DNA of 64,000 nucleotides from an uncultured Caulobacter sp. (lineage in GTDB: Bacteria > Pseudomonadota > Alphaproteobacteria > Caulobacterales > Caulobacteraceae). The stretch spans positions 1 through 64,000 of the forward strand of contig CALALX010000088.1 in assembly GCA_937925635.1 (NCBI GenBank), in the 5' to 3' direction. Shown here one piece after another: positions 54,679 through 64,000 of the stretch (its first letter is position 1; every line of letters begins with the position of its first letter). Under the pieces are notes generated by a model. The model saw only the letters and a program-made list of their open reading frames with translations, searched no databases and had not been told where the DNA came from. Made by a program: the position numbers and the translations under genes.

Positions 54679-54708
54679 GGCCCGCGGATCGCTCCGCGGG
54701 CCTTTTTC
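54679..54708 (+). terminator. Intrinsic terminator after the UrcA-like gene
   Basis: Perfect stem GGCCCGCGG (54679-54687) with CCGCGGGCC (54694-54702), loop ATCGCT, then TTTTTCTC. It lies between convergent genes and probably serves the UrcA-like gene. Confidence 0.92.
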
Positions 54709-54732
54709 TCATCCGCCTTCGAAGGAAGCGGC

Positions 54733-55029
54733 TCAGGCCGCGGCCTTCTCCGCCAGCTTCGCCTTGACCTGACGCTTGATCTTCAGCGCGCGCGGCGACA
54801 GGGCCTCGTCCTTGGCGCCGACCAGGAACACGTCCAGGCCGCCCTTGAAATCCAGGGTGCGCAGCGCGGCGTTGCTGATCCGCAGCTTGAACGTCTGGCC
54901 CAGCGCGTCCGACTGGAGCGAGGCGGGCGACAGCGCGGGCAGGAAGCGGCGCTTGGACTTGATGTTGGAGTGGCTCACGTTGTGACCGACCATCGGACCA
55001 ACACCGGTGAGTTCGCAGCGGCGCGACAT
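54733..55029 (-). CDS. rpmB: 50S ribosomal protein L28
   Basis: A 98-residue ribosomal protein. MSRRCELTGVGPMVGHNVSH, then NIKSKRRFLPALSPASLQSD are standard, with the long alphaproteobacterial C-terminal tail ending AKLAEKAAA. I chose ATG 55027-55029; an in-frame ATG 31 codons upstream has no homology. It stands alone, as is usual when rpmG is elsewhere. It is convergent with the UrcA-like gene. Confidence 0.97.
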   Translation of the reverse strand: MSRRCELTGVGPMVGHNVSHSNIKSKRRFLPALSPASLQSDALGQTFKLRISNAALRTLDFKGGLDVFLVGAKDEALSPRALKIKRQVKAKLAEKAAA

Positions 55030-55134
55030 GGAAGCGACCTTCGCATAAAGAAATTCGGACACGCGAAGGCCGGGCCTGCGCGCGAGAGGGGGCGGTATAG
55101 GCAGAGAGTCTCCGGGCGTCAAGTTTGGAGTCGC

Positions 55135-55476
55135 TTAGCCCTGCTCCGGCAAGGTTTCGGCCGCCCAGCGTTCGGCGAAGGCATGGAGCGGTCCGAACGT
55201 CTCCAGCAGCTCGCGGCCCAGCGGACTGAGGGAATAGCCCTCTCCCCGCCCCAGCAGCACCAGACCGGCCTCGCGCAGCTCCGTCAGCCGCGCCTGCAGC
55301 ACGGTTGGCGAAACGTCGTCACAGGCCTCGCGCAGCGCCCGCGAACTCAGCGCCTCTCCGCGCAGCTCCCAGATCACCCGCAGGCTCCAGCGGCGGCCCA
55401 GCAGGTCCAGCAACGCCATGATCGGCCTGCCGGTCGTTGAACCGCGTACGGGCTGGCCGGGCGTCGGCGCCGCCAT
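55135..55476 (-). CDS. HxlR family transcriptional regulator
   Basis: A 113-residue winged-helix regulator: ALLDLLGRRWSLRVIWELRG is the opening helix-strand typical of HxlR, SSRALREACDDVSPTVLQAR the recognition helix region, and GRGEGYSLSPLGRELLETF the wing. Such proteins often repress the gene beside them and sense electrophiles or redox state. Unlike many HxlR sensors the cysteine in EACDDV is the only one. It is divergent from a carboxymuconolactone decarboxylase-like gene across 66 bases that contain a dyad, so it likely controls that gene and itself. Confidence 0.9.
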   Translation of the reverse strand: MAAPTPGQPVRGSTTGRPIMALLDLLGRRWSLRVIWELRGEALSSRALREACDDVSPTVLQARLTELREAGLVLLGRGEGYSLSPLGRELLETFGPLHAFAERWAAETLPEQG

Positions 55477-55498
55477 GCTTGGCTCCGCTATGAAAATA

Positions 55499-55516
55499 GT
55501 AGCGATTAGTTGCTAC
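55499..55516. promoter_or_regulatory. Dyad GTAGC-N8-GCTAC in the divergent promoter, probable HxlR operator
   Basis: Inverted arms GTAGC (55499-55503) and GCTAC (55512-55516) in an AT-rich stretch of the 66-base divergent gap. A second looser element (GTTGCTACGG / CGTAAC) overlaps it. The location between regulator and putative target makes it the best candidate operator. Confidence 0.55.
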
Positions 55517-55542
55517 GGAAATCGTAACAAGGAGATCGCGTC

Positions 55543-56085
55543 ATGCCAAGGATCGCCGCGCTGTCGCCGCCCTACGCCGCCGACGTCCAGAAGAGCTTCG
55601 ACGCCATCATGCCGCCCGGCGCCGATCCGCTGGTGCTGTTCCGCACCCTGGCGGCCAGCGAGCGGCACTGGCGCAAGTTCCGCGCGGGCTCTCTGCTCGA
55701 CCGCGGTCCGCTGTCGCTGCGCGAGCGTGAGATCGTCATCGACCGGACCTGCGCCCTGGCAGGCTGCGAATACGAGTGGGGCGTCCACGTCACCATCTTC
55801 GCGGGACCGGCAGGGCTGACGGAGGCGGAGATCGCGGCGACGGTGAGCGGAGAGCGCGGCTGCTGGGCCCCCGCGGAACAGGCGCTGCTCGGCGCCGTGG
55901 AGGCCCTGCACGAACGGGCGACGCTGGGCGAGGCCGAGTGGACCGCGCTGCGCGCCTACTATGACGAGCGGCAGATCCTCGAGGTGCTGCTGCTCTGCGG
56001 CTTCTACCGGACCGTGGCCTACGTCTCGAACGGCCTGGCCCTGCCCCTCGAACCAGGCGCGGCGCGCTTCAGCGCGTATGGTTAA
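55543..56085 (+). CDS. Carboxymuconolactone decarboxylase-like (AhpD-fold) protein
   Basis: A 180-residue all-helical protein of the CMD/AhpD superfamily. REREIVIDRTCALAGCEYEW shows the helix that normally carries the C-x2-C peroxidase motif; here C-A-L-A-G-C is the local spacing (C-x4-C), with HVTIFAGPAGLTEAE after it. A classical E-x-x-x-C-x-x-C site is not present, so it may be a hydratase-like or redox relative. FYRTVAYVSNGLALPLE closes the fold. ATG 55543 follows AAGGAG. It is probably regulated by the divergent HxlR protein. Confidence 0.85.
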   Translation: MPRIAALSPPYAADVQKSFDAIMPPGADPLVLFRTLAASERHWRKFRAGSLLDRGPLSLREREIVIDRTCALAGCEYEWGVHVTIFAGPAGLTEAEIAATVSGERGCWAPAEQALLGAVEALHERATLGEAEWTALRAYYDERQILEVLLLCGFYRTVAYVSNGLALPLEPGAARFSAYG

Positions 56086-56188
56086 TCCATATTAATATAC
56101 AATAGCTTGTGGCGAACATGTGAGGAACAGAGCGAAGTCACTGATTCGGACATGATTCGTTTCGGTCCTGTCCCGCCGGCCGTTAACC
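56081..56188. repeat. Copy A of a ~110-bp repeat with LexA-like box and paired GATTC sites
   Basis: AT-rich segment aligned without gaps over its first ~90 bases to copy B (56844-56962). It holds GAAC-ATGTGAG-GAAC (56114-56128), a match to the alphaproteobacterial LexA GAAC-N7-GAAC box, and two GATTC sites (56143-56147, 56154-56158) 11 bases apart inside CATGATTCGTTTCG-type sequence. It ends in CCGTTAACC. It starts at the very end of the CMD gene and lies between two convergent genes, so it is not an ordinary promoter for either. Confidence 0.7.
56114..56128. promoter_or_regulatory. LexA-like box GAAC-N7-GAAC
   Basis: GAACATGTGAGGAAC fits the alphaproteobacterial SOS box (GTTC-N7-GTTC on the other strand) exactly at its eight defining positions. 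The equivalent place in copy B (56878-56892) reads GAACAAATACCGAAT, one base off. Confidence 0.5.
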
Positions 56189-56201
56189 TCTGGAACGGCG
56201 G

Positions 56202-56780
56202 TCAGAGCGGGCGGATTTCGATCCGCCGGACCTTCACCGTGCCAGAGCCGTACTGCAGGGCGATTGGCCCCTCGGCATGGGTCCTGTCGCGGACCGCATC
56301 GACGGTCTTCACGCCATTGAAGGTGACCGAGAAGGTGTCGCCCCGCGCGTTGACCTCCAGCACGCTCCAGCGTCCCCCCGCCTTGGGCATCGGTGAGACG
56401 GCCGCGACATTGACGATCGCGCCGGTGCCGTAGGTCGGGTCCGGTCGCTGGTCGAAGACATTGACCTCGTAGGCATTGGCCGGCGTGAACGTCGTCCGAT
56501 CCGAGCAGCGGATGAAGACGCCGGAATTGGCGTCGTCGCTGACCCAGAGCTCGGCGCGTAGGTCGAAGTCGCGATAGCTGTCCTTTGACACCAGAAAGCT
56601 CATGCCGCCCCGATCGGCGGACACCGTGCCGTCGGCCAGCGTCCAGTTGGCGTCGCCGACCAAGGTCCAGCCGTCGAGGCTGGTTCCGTCGAACAGGACC
56701 TTAAACGGCGCGCCGGCGCGAGCCGGGGCCGCGAGCGACGCGGCGGCGAGGCCGAGGATGACGGTGCGGCGGTCGGTCAT
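56202..56780 (-). CDS. DUF1080 family exported protein
   Basis: A 192-residue secreted beta-sandwich protein of the DUF1080 (3-keto-disaccharide hydrolase-like) family. A twin-arginine signal (MTDRRTVILGLAAASLAAPA) ends near ARAGA. FDGTSLDGWTLVGDANWTLA and DGTVSADRGGMSFLVSKDSY are family signatures, FDLRAELWVSDDANSGVFIR contains the conserved N-S-G-V-F/I-x-R motif, and GPIALQYGSGTVKVRRIEIR ends it. Start ATG 56778-56780. Members bind or cleave sugars. It is bracketed by the two copies of a ~110-bp repeat. Confidence 0.88.
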   Translation of the reverse strand: MTDRRTVILGLAAASLAAPARAGAPFKVLFDGTSLDGWTLVGDANWTLADGTVSADRGGMSFLVSKDSYRDFDLRAELWVSDDANSGVFIRCSDRTTFTPANAYEVNVFDQRPDPTYGTGAIVNVAAVSPMPKAGGRWSVLEVNARGDTFSVTFNGVKTVDAVRDRTHAEGPIALQYGSGTVKVRRIEIRPL

Positions 56781-56843
56781 GGCGCTTCCCCCTGTCCGCC
56801 AGCATCGCCGCACCCGAGGCGCTCGGCAACGGTTCGGGATTGT

Positions 56844-56962
56844 GGTTAATACGCAATGAGATACAATATGTTGCGGTGAACAAATACCGAATCGGACGAG
56901 GTCGCTGATTCGGTCATGATTCGTTTCGCGCCTGTTCGCCGCTTCCCGCACCGCCGTTAACC
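56844..56962. repeat. Copy B of the ~110-bp repeat, in the divergent promoter of DUF1080 and amidohydrolase genes
   Basis: Direct repeat of copy A. It shares ATACAATA, CATGATTCGTTTCG and CCGTTAACC, has two GATTC sites (56907-56911, 56918-56922) with the same 11-base spacing, and a degenerate GAAC-N7-GAAT box (56878-56892). About 11 extra bases lie near the right end. It lies between the divergent DUF1080 gene and the amidohydrolase gene. Confidence 0.7.
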
Positions 56963-57029
56963 GCCGCGCGTTGACGCCGCCTCCGGCCGCGGACCATCTT
57001 CCTGGCCTGATCACGCCGGGAGAGTCCGA

Positions 57030-58685
57030 ATGAACCGCCGCAGCTTCCTGCTGGCCACGGCAACCGCGGCCTTCGCGGCCCCCGCCCTGGCGGCGGACGA
57101 GGGCTTCCTGATGTTTGGCGGGCCGATCCACCACGCGCTCGACGGCGCGAACTGGAACGGCCAAGGGGTGGTGGTGCGCGGGGGTAAGGTCGCCTTCGCC
57201 GGCCCGCTGGCGGAGGCACGGGCCTTGGCCAGGGGCTTGCCCGAAATCGACCTCAAGGGCGCGGCCGCCTACCCCGGCTTCATGGACAGCCACGTCCATC
57301 TGACCGGCGTCGGGCTGCGGGAGATGACGCTGAACCTCGACCAGGTGAAGTCTGTGGCGGAACTGGTCGCAGCGGCTCGCGCCTGGCGCGAGGCCAATCC
57401 AGGAACCGAACCCCTCACCGGTCGAGGTTGGATCGAGACCCACTGGCCGGAAAAGCGATTCCCGACCCGCGCCGACCTCGACGCTGTCTCGTCGACCCAA
57501 CCCATCGTGCTTGAGCGCGCCGACGGCCATGCCGTCGTGCTCAACAGCGCGGCGCTCCGGCTGGCGGGCATCGACCGTACGACCAAGGACCCCGCTGGCG
57601 GCCGGATCGAGCGTGACGCGGCCGGCGAAGCGACCGGCATGCTCATCGACAACGCCATGGGCCTGATCGGCGCCAAGCTGCCGCCGCTGTCCTACGCGCG
57701 GCGCAAGGAAGCCCTGGCGAAGGGCACGGCGCTCTACGCCGCCCGGGGCTGGACGCGCGGCGTCAACATGAGCACCGAGGCCGACGACGTGAAGGCGCTG
57801 TTCGAGCTCGCCGCCGAGGGCCGGCTGCCGATCCGCGTCGACGCCTTCATGACGCCCGAGGACTCGGGCGAGGTGCTCCGGCGTGGCCCCTATGCCGATC
57901 CGACCGGCCTGGTCCGGGTGCGCGGCGTGAAACTCTATATGGACGGCGCCCTCGGCTCACGAGGCGCGGCCTTGCTGAAGCCCTATAGCGACCGTCCCGA
58001 CACCTCCGGTCTGCTGATCGCCGAGCACGACGCGACCCTGGCGATCCTGAAGCAGGCGCTGAAAGTCCGGGCCCAGGTCGCCATCCACGCCATCGGCGAC
58101 CGCGGCAACCGCCTGGCGCTCGACTGGATCGAGGAGGCCTTCGCCAGCGATCCCGTGGCGGCCAAGGCGGTGACCTGGCGCATCGAGCACGCCCAGATCA
58201 TCGATCCGGCCGACATTCCGCGCTTCGCGAAGCTGGGCGTCGTCGCCTCGATGCAGCCGTCCCACGCCATCGGCGACCTCTACTTCGCACCGGCCCGGCT
58301 CGGCCCGGACCGGCTCGCGGGCGCCTACGCCTGGCGCAGCCTCATGGATAGCAAGGCCAGGCTCGCCTTCGGCACTGACGCGCCTGTCGAAGTGGGCGAC
58401 CCGCGGATCGAGTTCTACGCCGCCGTCGCTCGCAAGGACCTCGCGGGTCGGTCAGACTCGGGCTGGGGTCCCGAGCAGGCGCTGCCACGTCGCTGGGCGC
58501 TCGCCGCTCTGACCAGCGGCGCCGCCGCTGCGGTCCAGGCGATAGGCGGCGACCTGGTGCGGAGCATGCCCGCCGACATCACCGTCTTCTCGCGCGACAT
58601 CCTCACCATCCCCGAGGCGGACGTCCTGACCGTCAAGCCGCTGCTGACCATTGTCGGCGGTCGGATCGTCTCCGATCGGCGGTAG
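57030..58685 (+). CDS. Exported YtcJ-like amidohydrolase
   Basis: A 551-residue metal-dependent hydrolase of the amidohydrolase superfamily. MNRRSFLLATATAAFAAPAL is a twin-arginine signal, so it is folded before export. The first metal site is in YPGFMDSHVHLTGVGL (H-x-H); the carboxylated-lysine position is probably the lysine in RVRGVKLYMDGALGSRG; histidines follow in AIHAIGDRGNRLALDWI and RIEHAQIIDPADIP; the last Asp is in AFGTDAPVEVGD. This arrangement fits YtcJ-like proteins acting on N-acyl or cyclic amides. Divergent from the DUF1080 gene. Confidence 0.92.
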   Translation: MNRRSFLLATATAAFAAPALAADEGFLMFGGPIHHALDGANWNGQGVVVRGGKVAFAGPLAEARALARGLPEIDLKGAAAYPGFMDSHVHLTGVGLREMTLNLDQVKSVAELVAAARAWREANPGTEPLTGRGWIETHWPEKRFPTRADLDAVSSTQPIVLERADGHAVVLNSAALRLAGIDRTTKDPAGGRIERDAAGEATGMLIDNAMGLIGAKLPPLSYARRKEALAKGTALYAARGWTRGVNMSTEADDVKALFELAAEGRLPIRVDAFMTPEDSGEVLRRGPYADPTGLVRVRGVKLYMDGALGSRGAALLKPYSDRPDTSGLLIAEHDATLAILKQALKVRAQVAIHAIGDRGNRLALDWIEEAFASDPVAAKAVTWRIEHAQIIDPADIPRFAKLGVVASMQPSHAIGDLYFAPARLGPDRLAGAYAWRSLMDSKARLAFGTDAPVEVGDPRIEFYAAVARKDLAGRSDSGWGPEQALPRRWALAALTSGAAAAVQAIGGDLVRSMPADITVFSRDILTIPEADVLTVKPLLTIVGGRIVSDRR

Positions 58686-58789
58686 TGGCCTCAGCGGCAG
58701 GCACTCCGCTCTTCCCCACGAAGGCTGGGACGGACGATAGGCTTCCGCCGACCGCGGCTCTATGCTGGGCGGCCGCGAAGGAGCCGCCC

Positions 58790-59392
58790 ATGGCCGGTGA
58801 CAGCTTCTACAATGAGGGCTCGCGCGCCCTGCAGGACGAATTCGAGAGCCGGCGCATCGCCGACCGCTTGCTCGACATCGGGCGCACCGCCTTCACCGAC
58901 GACGACAAGGCCTTCATCGAAGGCTCGGTCTATTTCTTCCTCGCCACCGCCGACGCCGAGGGGCGGCCGGACTGCTCGTTCAAGGGCGGCCCGCCGGGCT
59001 TCGTGCGCGTGACCGGCCCCTCGGAGCTGGCGTTCCCGGACTACGACGGCAACGGGATGTTCAAGAGCCTCGGCAACGTCTCGGTCAACGCCAACGTGGG
59101 CCTGCTGTTCATCGCCCTGCACGGCGCGCCCAAACGCCTGCGCGTGAACGGGACGGCCCGCATCGACCGCGCCGATCCGCTCATGGGCGAGACCGTCGGG
59201 GCGCAGATGATCGTGCGGGTCGAGGCGCGGAACATCTTCCCCAACTGCCCCCGCTACATCCCGACGCTCGGGCTGCAGGAGATGTCGCCCTACACGCCGG
59301 CGCCCGGCGTCGATCCGGTCGAGCCGGCCTGGAAGGGCTTCGACATCTTCAAGGACGACGTCCACCCGAGGCAGCCGACCTTCAAGGGTTAG
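58790..59392 (+). CDS. Pyridoxamine 5'-phosphate oxidase-fold (PPOX) protein
   Basis: A 200-residue flavin or F420-type split-barrel protein. FIEGSVYFFLATADAEGRPD and SFKGGPPGFVRVTGPSELAF are the first strands; FPDYDGNGMFKSLGNVSVNA and VGLLFIALHGAPKRLRVNGT the central part; RNIFPNCPRYIP is typical of this subgroup. I chose ATG 58790 (MAGDSFYNEGSRALQ), which begins the conserved N-terminus. It probably reduces or binds a flavin; the reaction is unknown. It lies 78 bases before the helicase gene. Confidence 0.88.
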   Translation: MAGDSFYNEGSRALQDEFESRRIADRLLDIGRTAFTDDDKAFIEGSVYFFLATADAEGRPDCSFKGGPPGFVRVTGPSELAFPDYDGNGMFKSLGNVSVNANVGLLFIALHGAPKRLRVNGTARIDRADPLMGETVGAQMIVRVEARNIFPNCPRYIPTLGLQEMSPYTPAPGVDPVEPAWKGFDIFKDDVHPRQPTFKG

Positions 59393-59470
59393 GCGGAACC
59401 GGGCGCGGTGGGCCGGAACCGATGTCGCAGGGGGTTGTTCCCACTCCCCGACTCTCCCACGTTGGCATTC

Positions 59471-61995
<2,525 letters not shown>

Positions 61996-61999
<4 letters not shown>

Positions 62000-62310
62000 C
62001 GGACGCCGGCTCCTGCCGCGCCGACGTCTGGCTCTGGCGGGCCCGCTTCTTCAAGACCCGCTCGCTGGCCGCCCGCTATGTCGAGGAAGGCCGCATGCGC
62101 CTGACGCGAGCCGGGGCCGAAAGCCGCCTCGACAAGGCCTCGCGCGGCCTGAAGCTCGGTGACCAGCTGGTCTTCGCCCTCGGCGGCCGGGTGGTCGCGC
62201 TGCGCATCGAGGCGTTCGGGGACCGGCGCGGCCCGGCGACAGAGGCCCGGACGCTCTATGCGCCGCTCGACGACGCCGAAAGCGCAAGGACACCCGTGAG
62301 GCCGGTATAA
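61996..62310 (+). CDS. RNA-binding S4 domain protein (Hsp15-like)
   Basis: A 104-residue RNA-binding protein. RADVWLWRARFFKTRSLAAR and YVEEGRMRLTRAGAESRLDK are the S4 alpha-L core of the Hsp15/YrfH group, which binds free 50S subunits carrying nascent chains. The tail (RTLYAPLDDAESARTPVRPV) is lineage-specific. ATG 61996 overlaps the helicase stop, so the two are co-translated, and helicase plus S4 protein may act together on ribosomal or messenger RNA. That link is inference from coupling. Confidence 0.9.
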
Positions 62311-62409
62311 GATTTCCTGTGCTCGCCGCGAGGCCTCGCCACATTGACAAGTCGTCCCGCGCCTTCGAAAAGGCGCGCGCCGCAATCGACTGGACAGCGC
62401 CGTACCCCG

Positions 62410-62751
62410 ATGACCTACATCGTCACCGACCCCTGCATTAAGTGCAAGTTCATGGACTGCGTGGAGGTCTGCCCGGTCGACTGCTTCTACGAGGGCGAGA
62501 ACTTCCTCGTCATCAACCCGGACGAATGCATCGACTGCGGCGTCTGTGAGCCGGAGTGCCCGGTCGACGCGATCAAGCCGGACACCGAGGACGATCCCGA
62601 CGGCAAGTGGCTGCGGATCAACTCCGAGTACGCCGCGGTCTGGCCGAACATCACCCTCAAGGGCGAACCGCCGGCCGACAAGGAGCAGTACGAGCGCGAG
62701 ACCGGCAAGTTCGAGAAGTACTTCAGCGAGAAGCCCGGCAAGGGCAGCTGA
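62410..62751 (+). CDS. fdxA: Seven-iron ferredoxin
   Basis: A 113-residue [3Fe-4S][4Fe-4S] ferredoxin. MTYIVTDPCIKCKFMDCVEV is the family start; CIKCKFMDCVEVCPVDC and CIDCGVCEPECPVDAI hold the cluster cysteines. The C-terminal 45 residues (WPNITLKGEPPADKEQYERE and on) are typical of FdxA. ATG 62410 is the family start; the 22 codons upstream in frame are not conserved. It is an electron carrier in the cytoplasm. It sits in the helicase - S4 - fdxA - carD neighbourhood common in this class. Confidence 0.97.
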   Translation: MTYIVTDPCIKCKFMDCVEVCPVDCFYEGENFLVINPDECIDCGVCEPECPVDAIKPDTEDDPDGKWLRINSEYAAVWPNITLKGEPPADKEQYERETGKFEKYFSEKPGKGS

Positions 62752-63168
62752 ACCAGAGCGCGTCAGGCGGAAGTCTGAGCGGTTCCGCCGCCCGGACGCG
62801 CCCCATGCAAAGGTCCGGAGCATGCGGATCCGGGTCTATCGACCCGGGCACGCTCCGGCGCCTCGGTGGAATCCCCAGCAATCCGCTCGGATTCCGCAAC
62901 CCTTTCTTTGTGTTCATTTTTGTGATAGGGTTCAAACTGACGTGACGGGTCCGCCGTCGCGCCTTGGTTCAAGAACAGCCGTAACCGAACGGCGCGCCTA
63001 TACAAGGGCGAGGGTGTCCTAGAGGCCTAATCCATTTGAGACCAAATCCTCCGGGGCGATGCCGCGGTCGGGATTCTTTTCGTCTCGGATCAGGCGTCTG
63101 ACACAGCCGGTATCGAAGCTGCGGCCCGCGGGACCCCCGCGGACAGGGTGCTAGAGAAGGACGATCTG
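62752..63168. other. 417-base intergenic region before carD
   Basis: No credible gene. It contains a long GC hairpin (62815-62858; CCGGAGC pairs with GCTCCGG and CCGGGTC with GACCCGG) that may end fdxA transcription. An AT-richer stretch (about 62895-62940, TTCATTTTTGTGATAGGG) is the best place for the carD promoter, and a G/C-rich leader runs to the ribosome site GAGAAGGA (63154-63161). I could not define exact -35/-10 boxes. Confidence 0.5.
62815..62858. terminator. Long GC hairpin after fdxA, possible terminator
   Basis: Outer arms CCGGAGC (62815-62821) and GCTCCGG (62852-62858), inner arms CCGGGTC (62830-62836) and GACCCGG (62841-62847) with a TATC loop. No T-run follows, so termination is uncertain. 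Confidence 0.4.
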
Positions 63169-63672
63169 ATGAGCAAGAACAGTCTGGCGTTTTCGGTCGA
63201 TGACCACGTGGTTTACCCGGCGCACGGCGTCGGCATGATCCGCGCGATCGAGACCCAGGAAGTCGCCGGCATGTCGCTCGAGGTCTATGTCATCACCTTC
63301 GACCACGAGAAGATGACGCTGCGCGTTCCGACCAAGAAGGCCGTCACCTCGGGCCTGCGCCCGCTGGCCGAAGGCACGATCGTCACCAAGGCCCTGACCA
63401 CCCTGAAGGGCCGCGCCCGCGTGAAGCGCACCATGTGGTCGCGCCGCGCCCAGGAGTACGAAGCCAAGATCAACTCCGGCGACCTGATCTCGATCGCCGA
63501 AGTGGTCCGCGACCTGCACCGCGCCGAGAACCAGCCGGAACAGTCCTACTCGGAGCGCCAGCTGTACGAGTCGGCCCTGGACCGCATGGCCCGCGAAGTC
63601 GCCGCGATCGAGAAGATCGACCGCGACGCCGCTGTCGGCATCCTGACCAAGTCGCTGCAGAAGGCCGCGTAA
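63169..63672 (+). CDS. cdnL: CarD family RNA polymerase-binding regulator (CdnL)
   Basis: A 167-residue transcription factor that binds the RNA polymerase beta subunit and stabilises open complexes at rRNA and other growth genes. Residues 1-60 are the Tudor-like RNAP-interacting domain (VDDHVVYPAHGVGMIRAIET, FDHEKMTLRVPTKKA), and residues 65-160 the helical DNA-binding domain with RVKRTMWSRRAQEYEAKINS and QSYSERQLYESALDRMAREV. In Caulobacter, CdnL is known to influence growth and is under stress-linked control. ATG 63169 follows GAGAAGGA. It is followed by hairpin repeats and a strong terminator. Confidence 0.96.
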   Translation: MSKNSLAFSVDDHVVYPAHGVGMIRAIETQEVAGMSLEVYVITFDHEKMTLRVPTKKAVTSGLRPLAEGTIVTKALTTLKGRARVKRTMWSRRAQEYEAKINSGDLISIAEVVRDLHRAENQPEQSYSERQLYESALDRMAREVAAIEKIDRDAAVGILTKSLQKAA

Positions 63673-63686
63673 GCCTTTTGAGGACA

Positions 63687-63752
63687 TGCACTTCGGCGCG
63701 TGTCCCCCGCCGTTTCGAAGCTGAAGGGACACGCACTGAAGTGCATGTCCCT
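63687..63752. repeat. Two hairpin repeats (GGACATGCAC / GTGCATGTCC type) after carD
   Basis: The first unit GGACATGCACTTC with CGCGTGTCCC (about 63685-63711) is imperfect. The second, AGGGACACGCAC / GTGCATGTCCCT around TGAA (about 63725-63752), is nearly perfect. They are the same type as 1022-1049 and resemble the GGGACAGACACC family, and again follow a stop codon. Confidence 0.7.
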
Positions 63753-63758
63753 GGAAAA

Positions 63759-63788
63759 CCCCCGGTCGCGAGGCCGGGGGTTTTTCCT
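63759..63788 (+). terminator. Intrinsic terminator after carD
   Basis: Stem CCCCCGG (63759-63765) with CCGGGGG (63774-63780), loop of 8, followed by TTTTTCCTTT. It ends the carD transcript after the hairpin repeats. Confidence 0.9.
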
Positions 63789-63803
63789 TTGAACTCCCAT
63801 ACC

Positions 63804-63929
63804 CCTCATCCTCGCGCTGGTCGCGAGGACCCATGAACACGGCGAAGGGCAAGAAGGGCGCGGATCACTCCGCGCCCTTTTCGTTGACTCATCAGGCATG
63901 GGTCCTCGGAACAAGTCCGAGGATGACGG
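63804..63929. repeat. Inverted repeat around a second terminator
   Basis: CCTCATCCTCG...CGAGGACCCATG (about 63804-63834) and CATGGGTCCTCGGAAC...TCCGAGGATGACGG (about 63897-63929) are inverted relatives. Between them lies a strong hairpin GGGCGCGG/CCGCGCCC (63856-63863/63870-63877) followed by TTTT, probably a terminator serving either the carD side or the minus-strand gene at the right edge. Confidence 0.6.
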
Positions 63930-63938
63930 AAGAGAAAG

Positions 63939-64000
63939 CTATGCCGCTTCCGCCGCCGTCTCCAGTCCCGCCTCGCGCAGCAGCCTCGCCTGCTCGGCCG
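63939..64000 (-). CDS. 3' end of a minus-strand gene, unidentified
   Basis: Reading the minus strand into the edge gives a clean tail AEQARLLREAGLETAAEAA before TAG (63939-63941), with normal codon use. The gene continues beyond the window. About 20 residues are too few to name a family. It is convergent with carD, and the hairpin at 63856-63881 probably terminates it. Confidence 0.5.
   Translation of the reverse strand, partial: AEQARLLREAGLETAAEAA

Noticed and set aside
56081..56128. A CtrA site in TTAATCCATATTAA at copy A
   Set aside because: The spacing is six, not seven, bases, so it does not meet the CtrA pattern.

Overview
This window is a GC-rich chromosomal segment of an alphaproteobacterium, most likely Caulobacterales (Phenylobacterium/Caulobacter-like). 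Three things point there: the helicase - S4 protein - fdxA - CarD block at the right end; alphaproteobacterial families such as CobT, DUF1134, DUF4893, TorF-type porin and UrcA; and intergenic palindromes of the type seen in these genomes. The genus is an inference; there is no rRNA or tRNA here to confirm it. I saw no prophage, insertion sequence, CRISPR array, tRNA or rRNA. Gene density is high, and many neighbours overlap by 1-4 bases (ATGA or TAATG), so translational coupling is common.

Layout. 1-8.4 kb: nucleotide-sugar supply (ugd, glmM, glmS, galU), interrupted by a three-gene operon of poorly understood families (DUF969 - DUF979 - DUF2891). 8.4-11.4 kb: a decayed ohr fragment, an epimerase-like reductase, a patatin-like lipase and an alpha/beta hydrolase, with small hairpin repeats sitting on or next to stop codons. 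11.4-13.6 kb: a coupled GT4/GT9 glycosyltransferase pair. 13.6-22.2 kb: the normally contiguous infC - rpmI - rplT operon, here split by two S9 peptidases, an MFS exporter, a MarR regulator and an S41 peptidase. infC very probably starts at AUU. 22.4-26.7 kb: pheS - unknown protein - pheT - VOC protein. 27-30 kb: two tiny ACT-like proteins, a UPF0114 membrane protein and lepA. 30.2-34.4 kb: a two-gene RND efflux system.

34.5-46 kb: a mixed stretch with a DUF1134 lipoprotein, small membrane and basic proteins, a cold-shock protein, an EVE-like/HNH endonuclease that looks modification-dependent, two GNAT acetyltransferases, a large arylsulfatase, a DUF4893 lipoprotein, a VOC protein and clpB. 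46-54.2 kb: a TorF-type porin, a CHASE4-like sensor kinase without a partner regulator, a DUF3089 hydrolase, and a coupled cobT - phytase-like lipoprotein - lldD run. 54.3-59.4 kb: a UrcA-like protein, rpmB, an HxlR regulator divergent from a carboxymuconolactone decarboxylase-like protein, then a DUF1080 gene bracketed by two copies of a ~110-bp non-coding repeat, an exported amidohydrolase and a PPOX-fold protein. 59.5-63.7 kb: SUV3-like helicase, S4 protein, fdxA and carD/cdnL. A minus-strand gene tail ends the window.

Best candidates for something undescribed: (1) the DUF969-DUF979-DUF2891 operon as a transporter plus enzyme unit; (2) the paired ~110-bp repeat that keeps two GATTC sites 11 bp apart and a GAAC-N7-GAAC box; (3) the hairpin family placed on gene 3' ends; (4) the tandem ACT-only mini-proteins; and (5) the extra gene locked between pheS and pheT.
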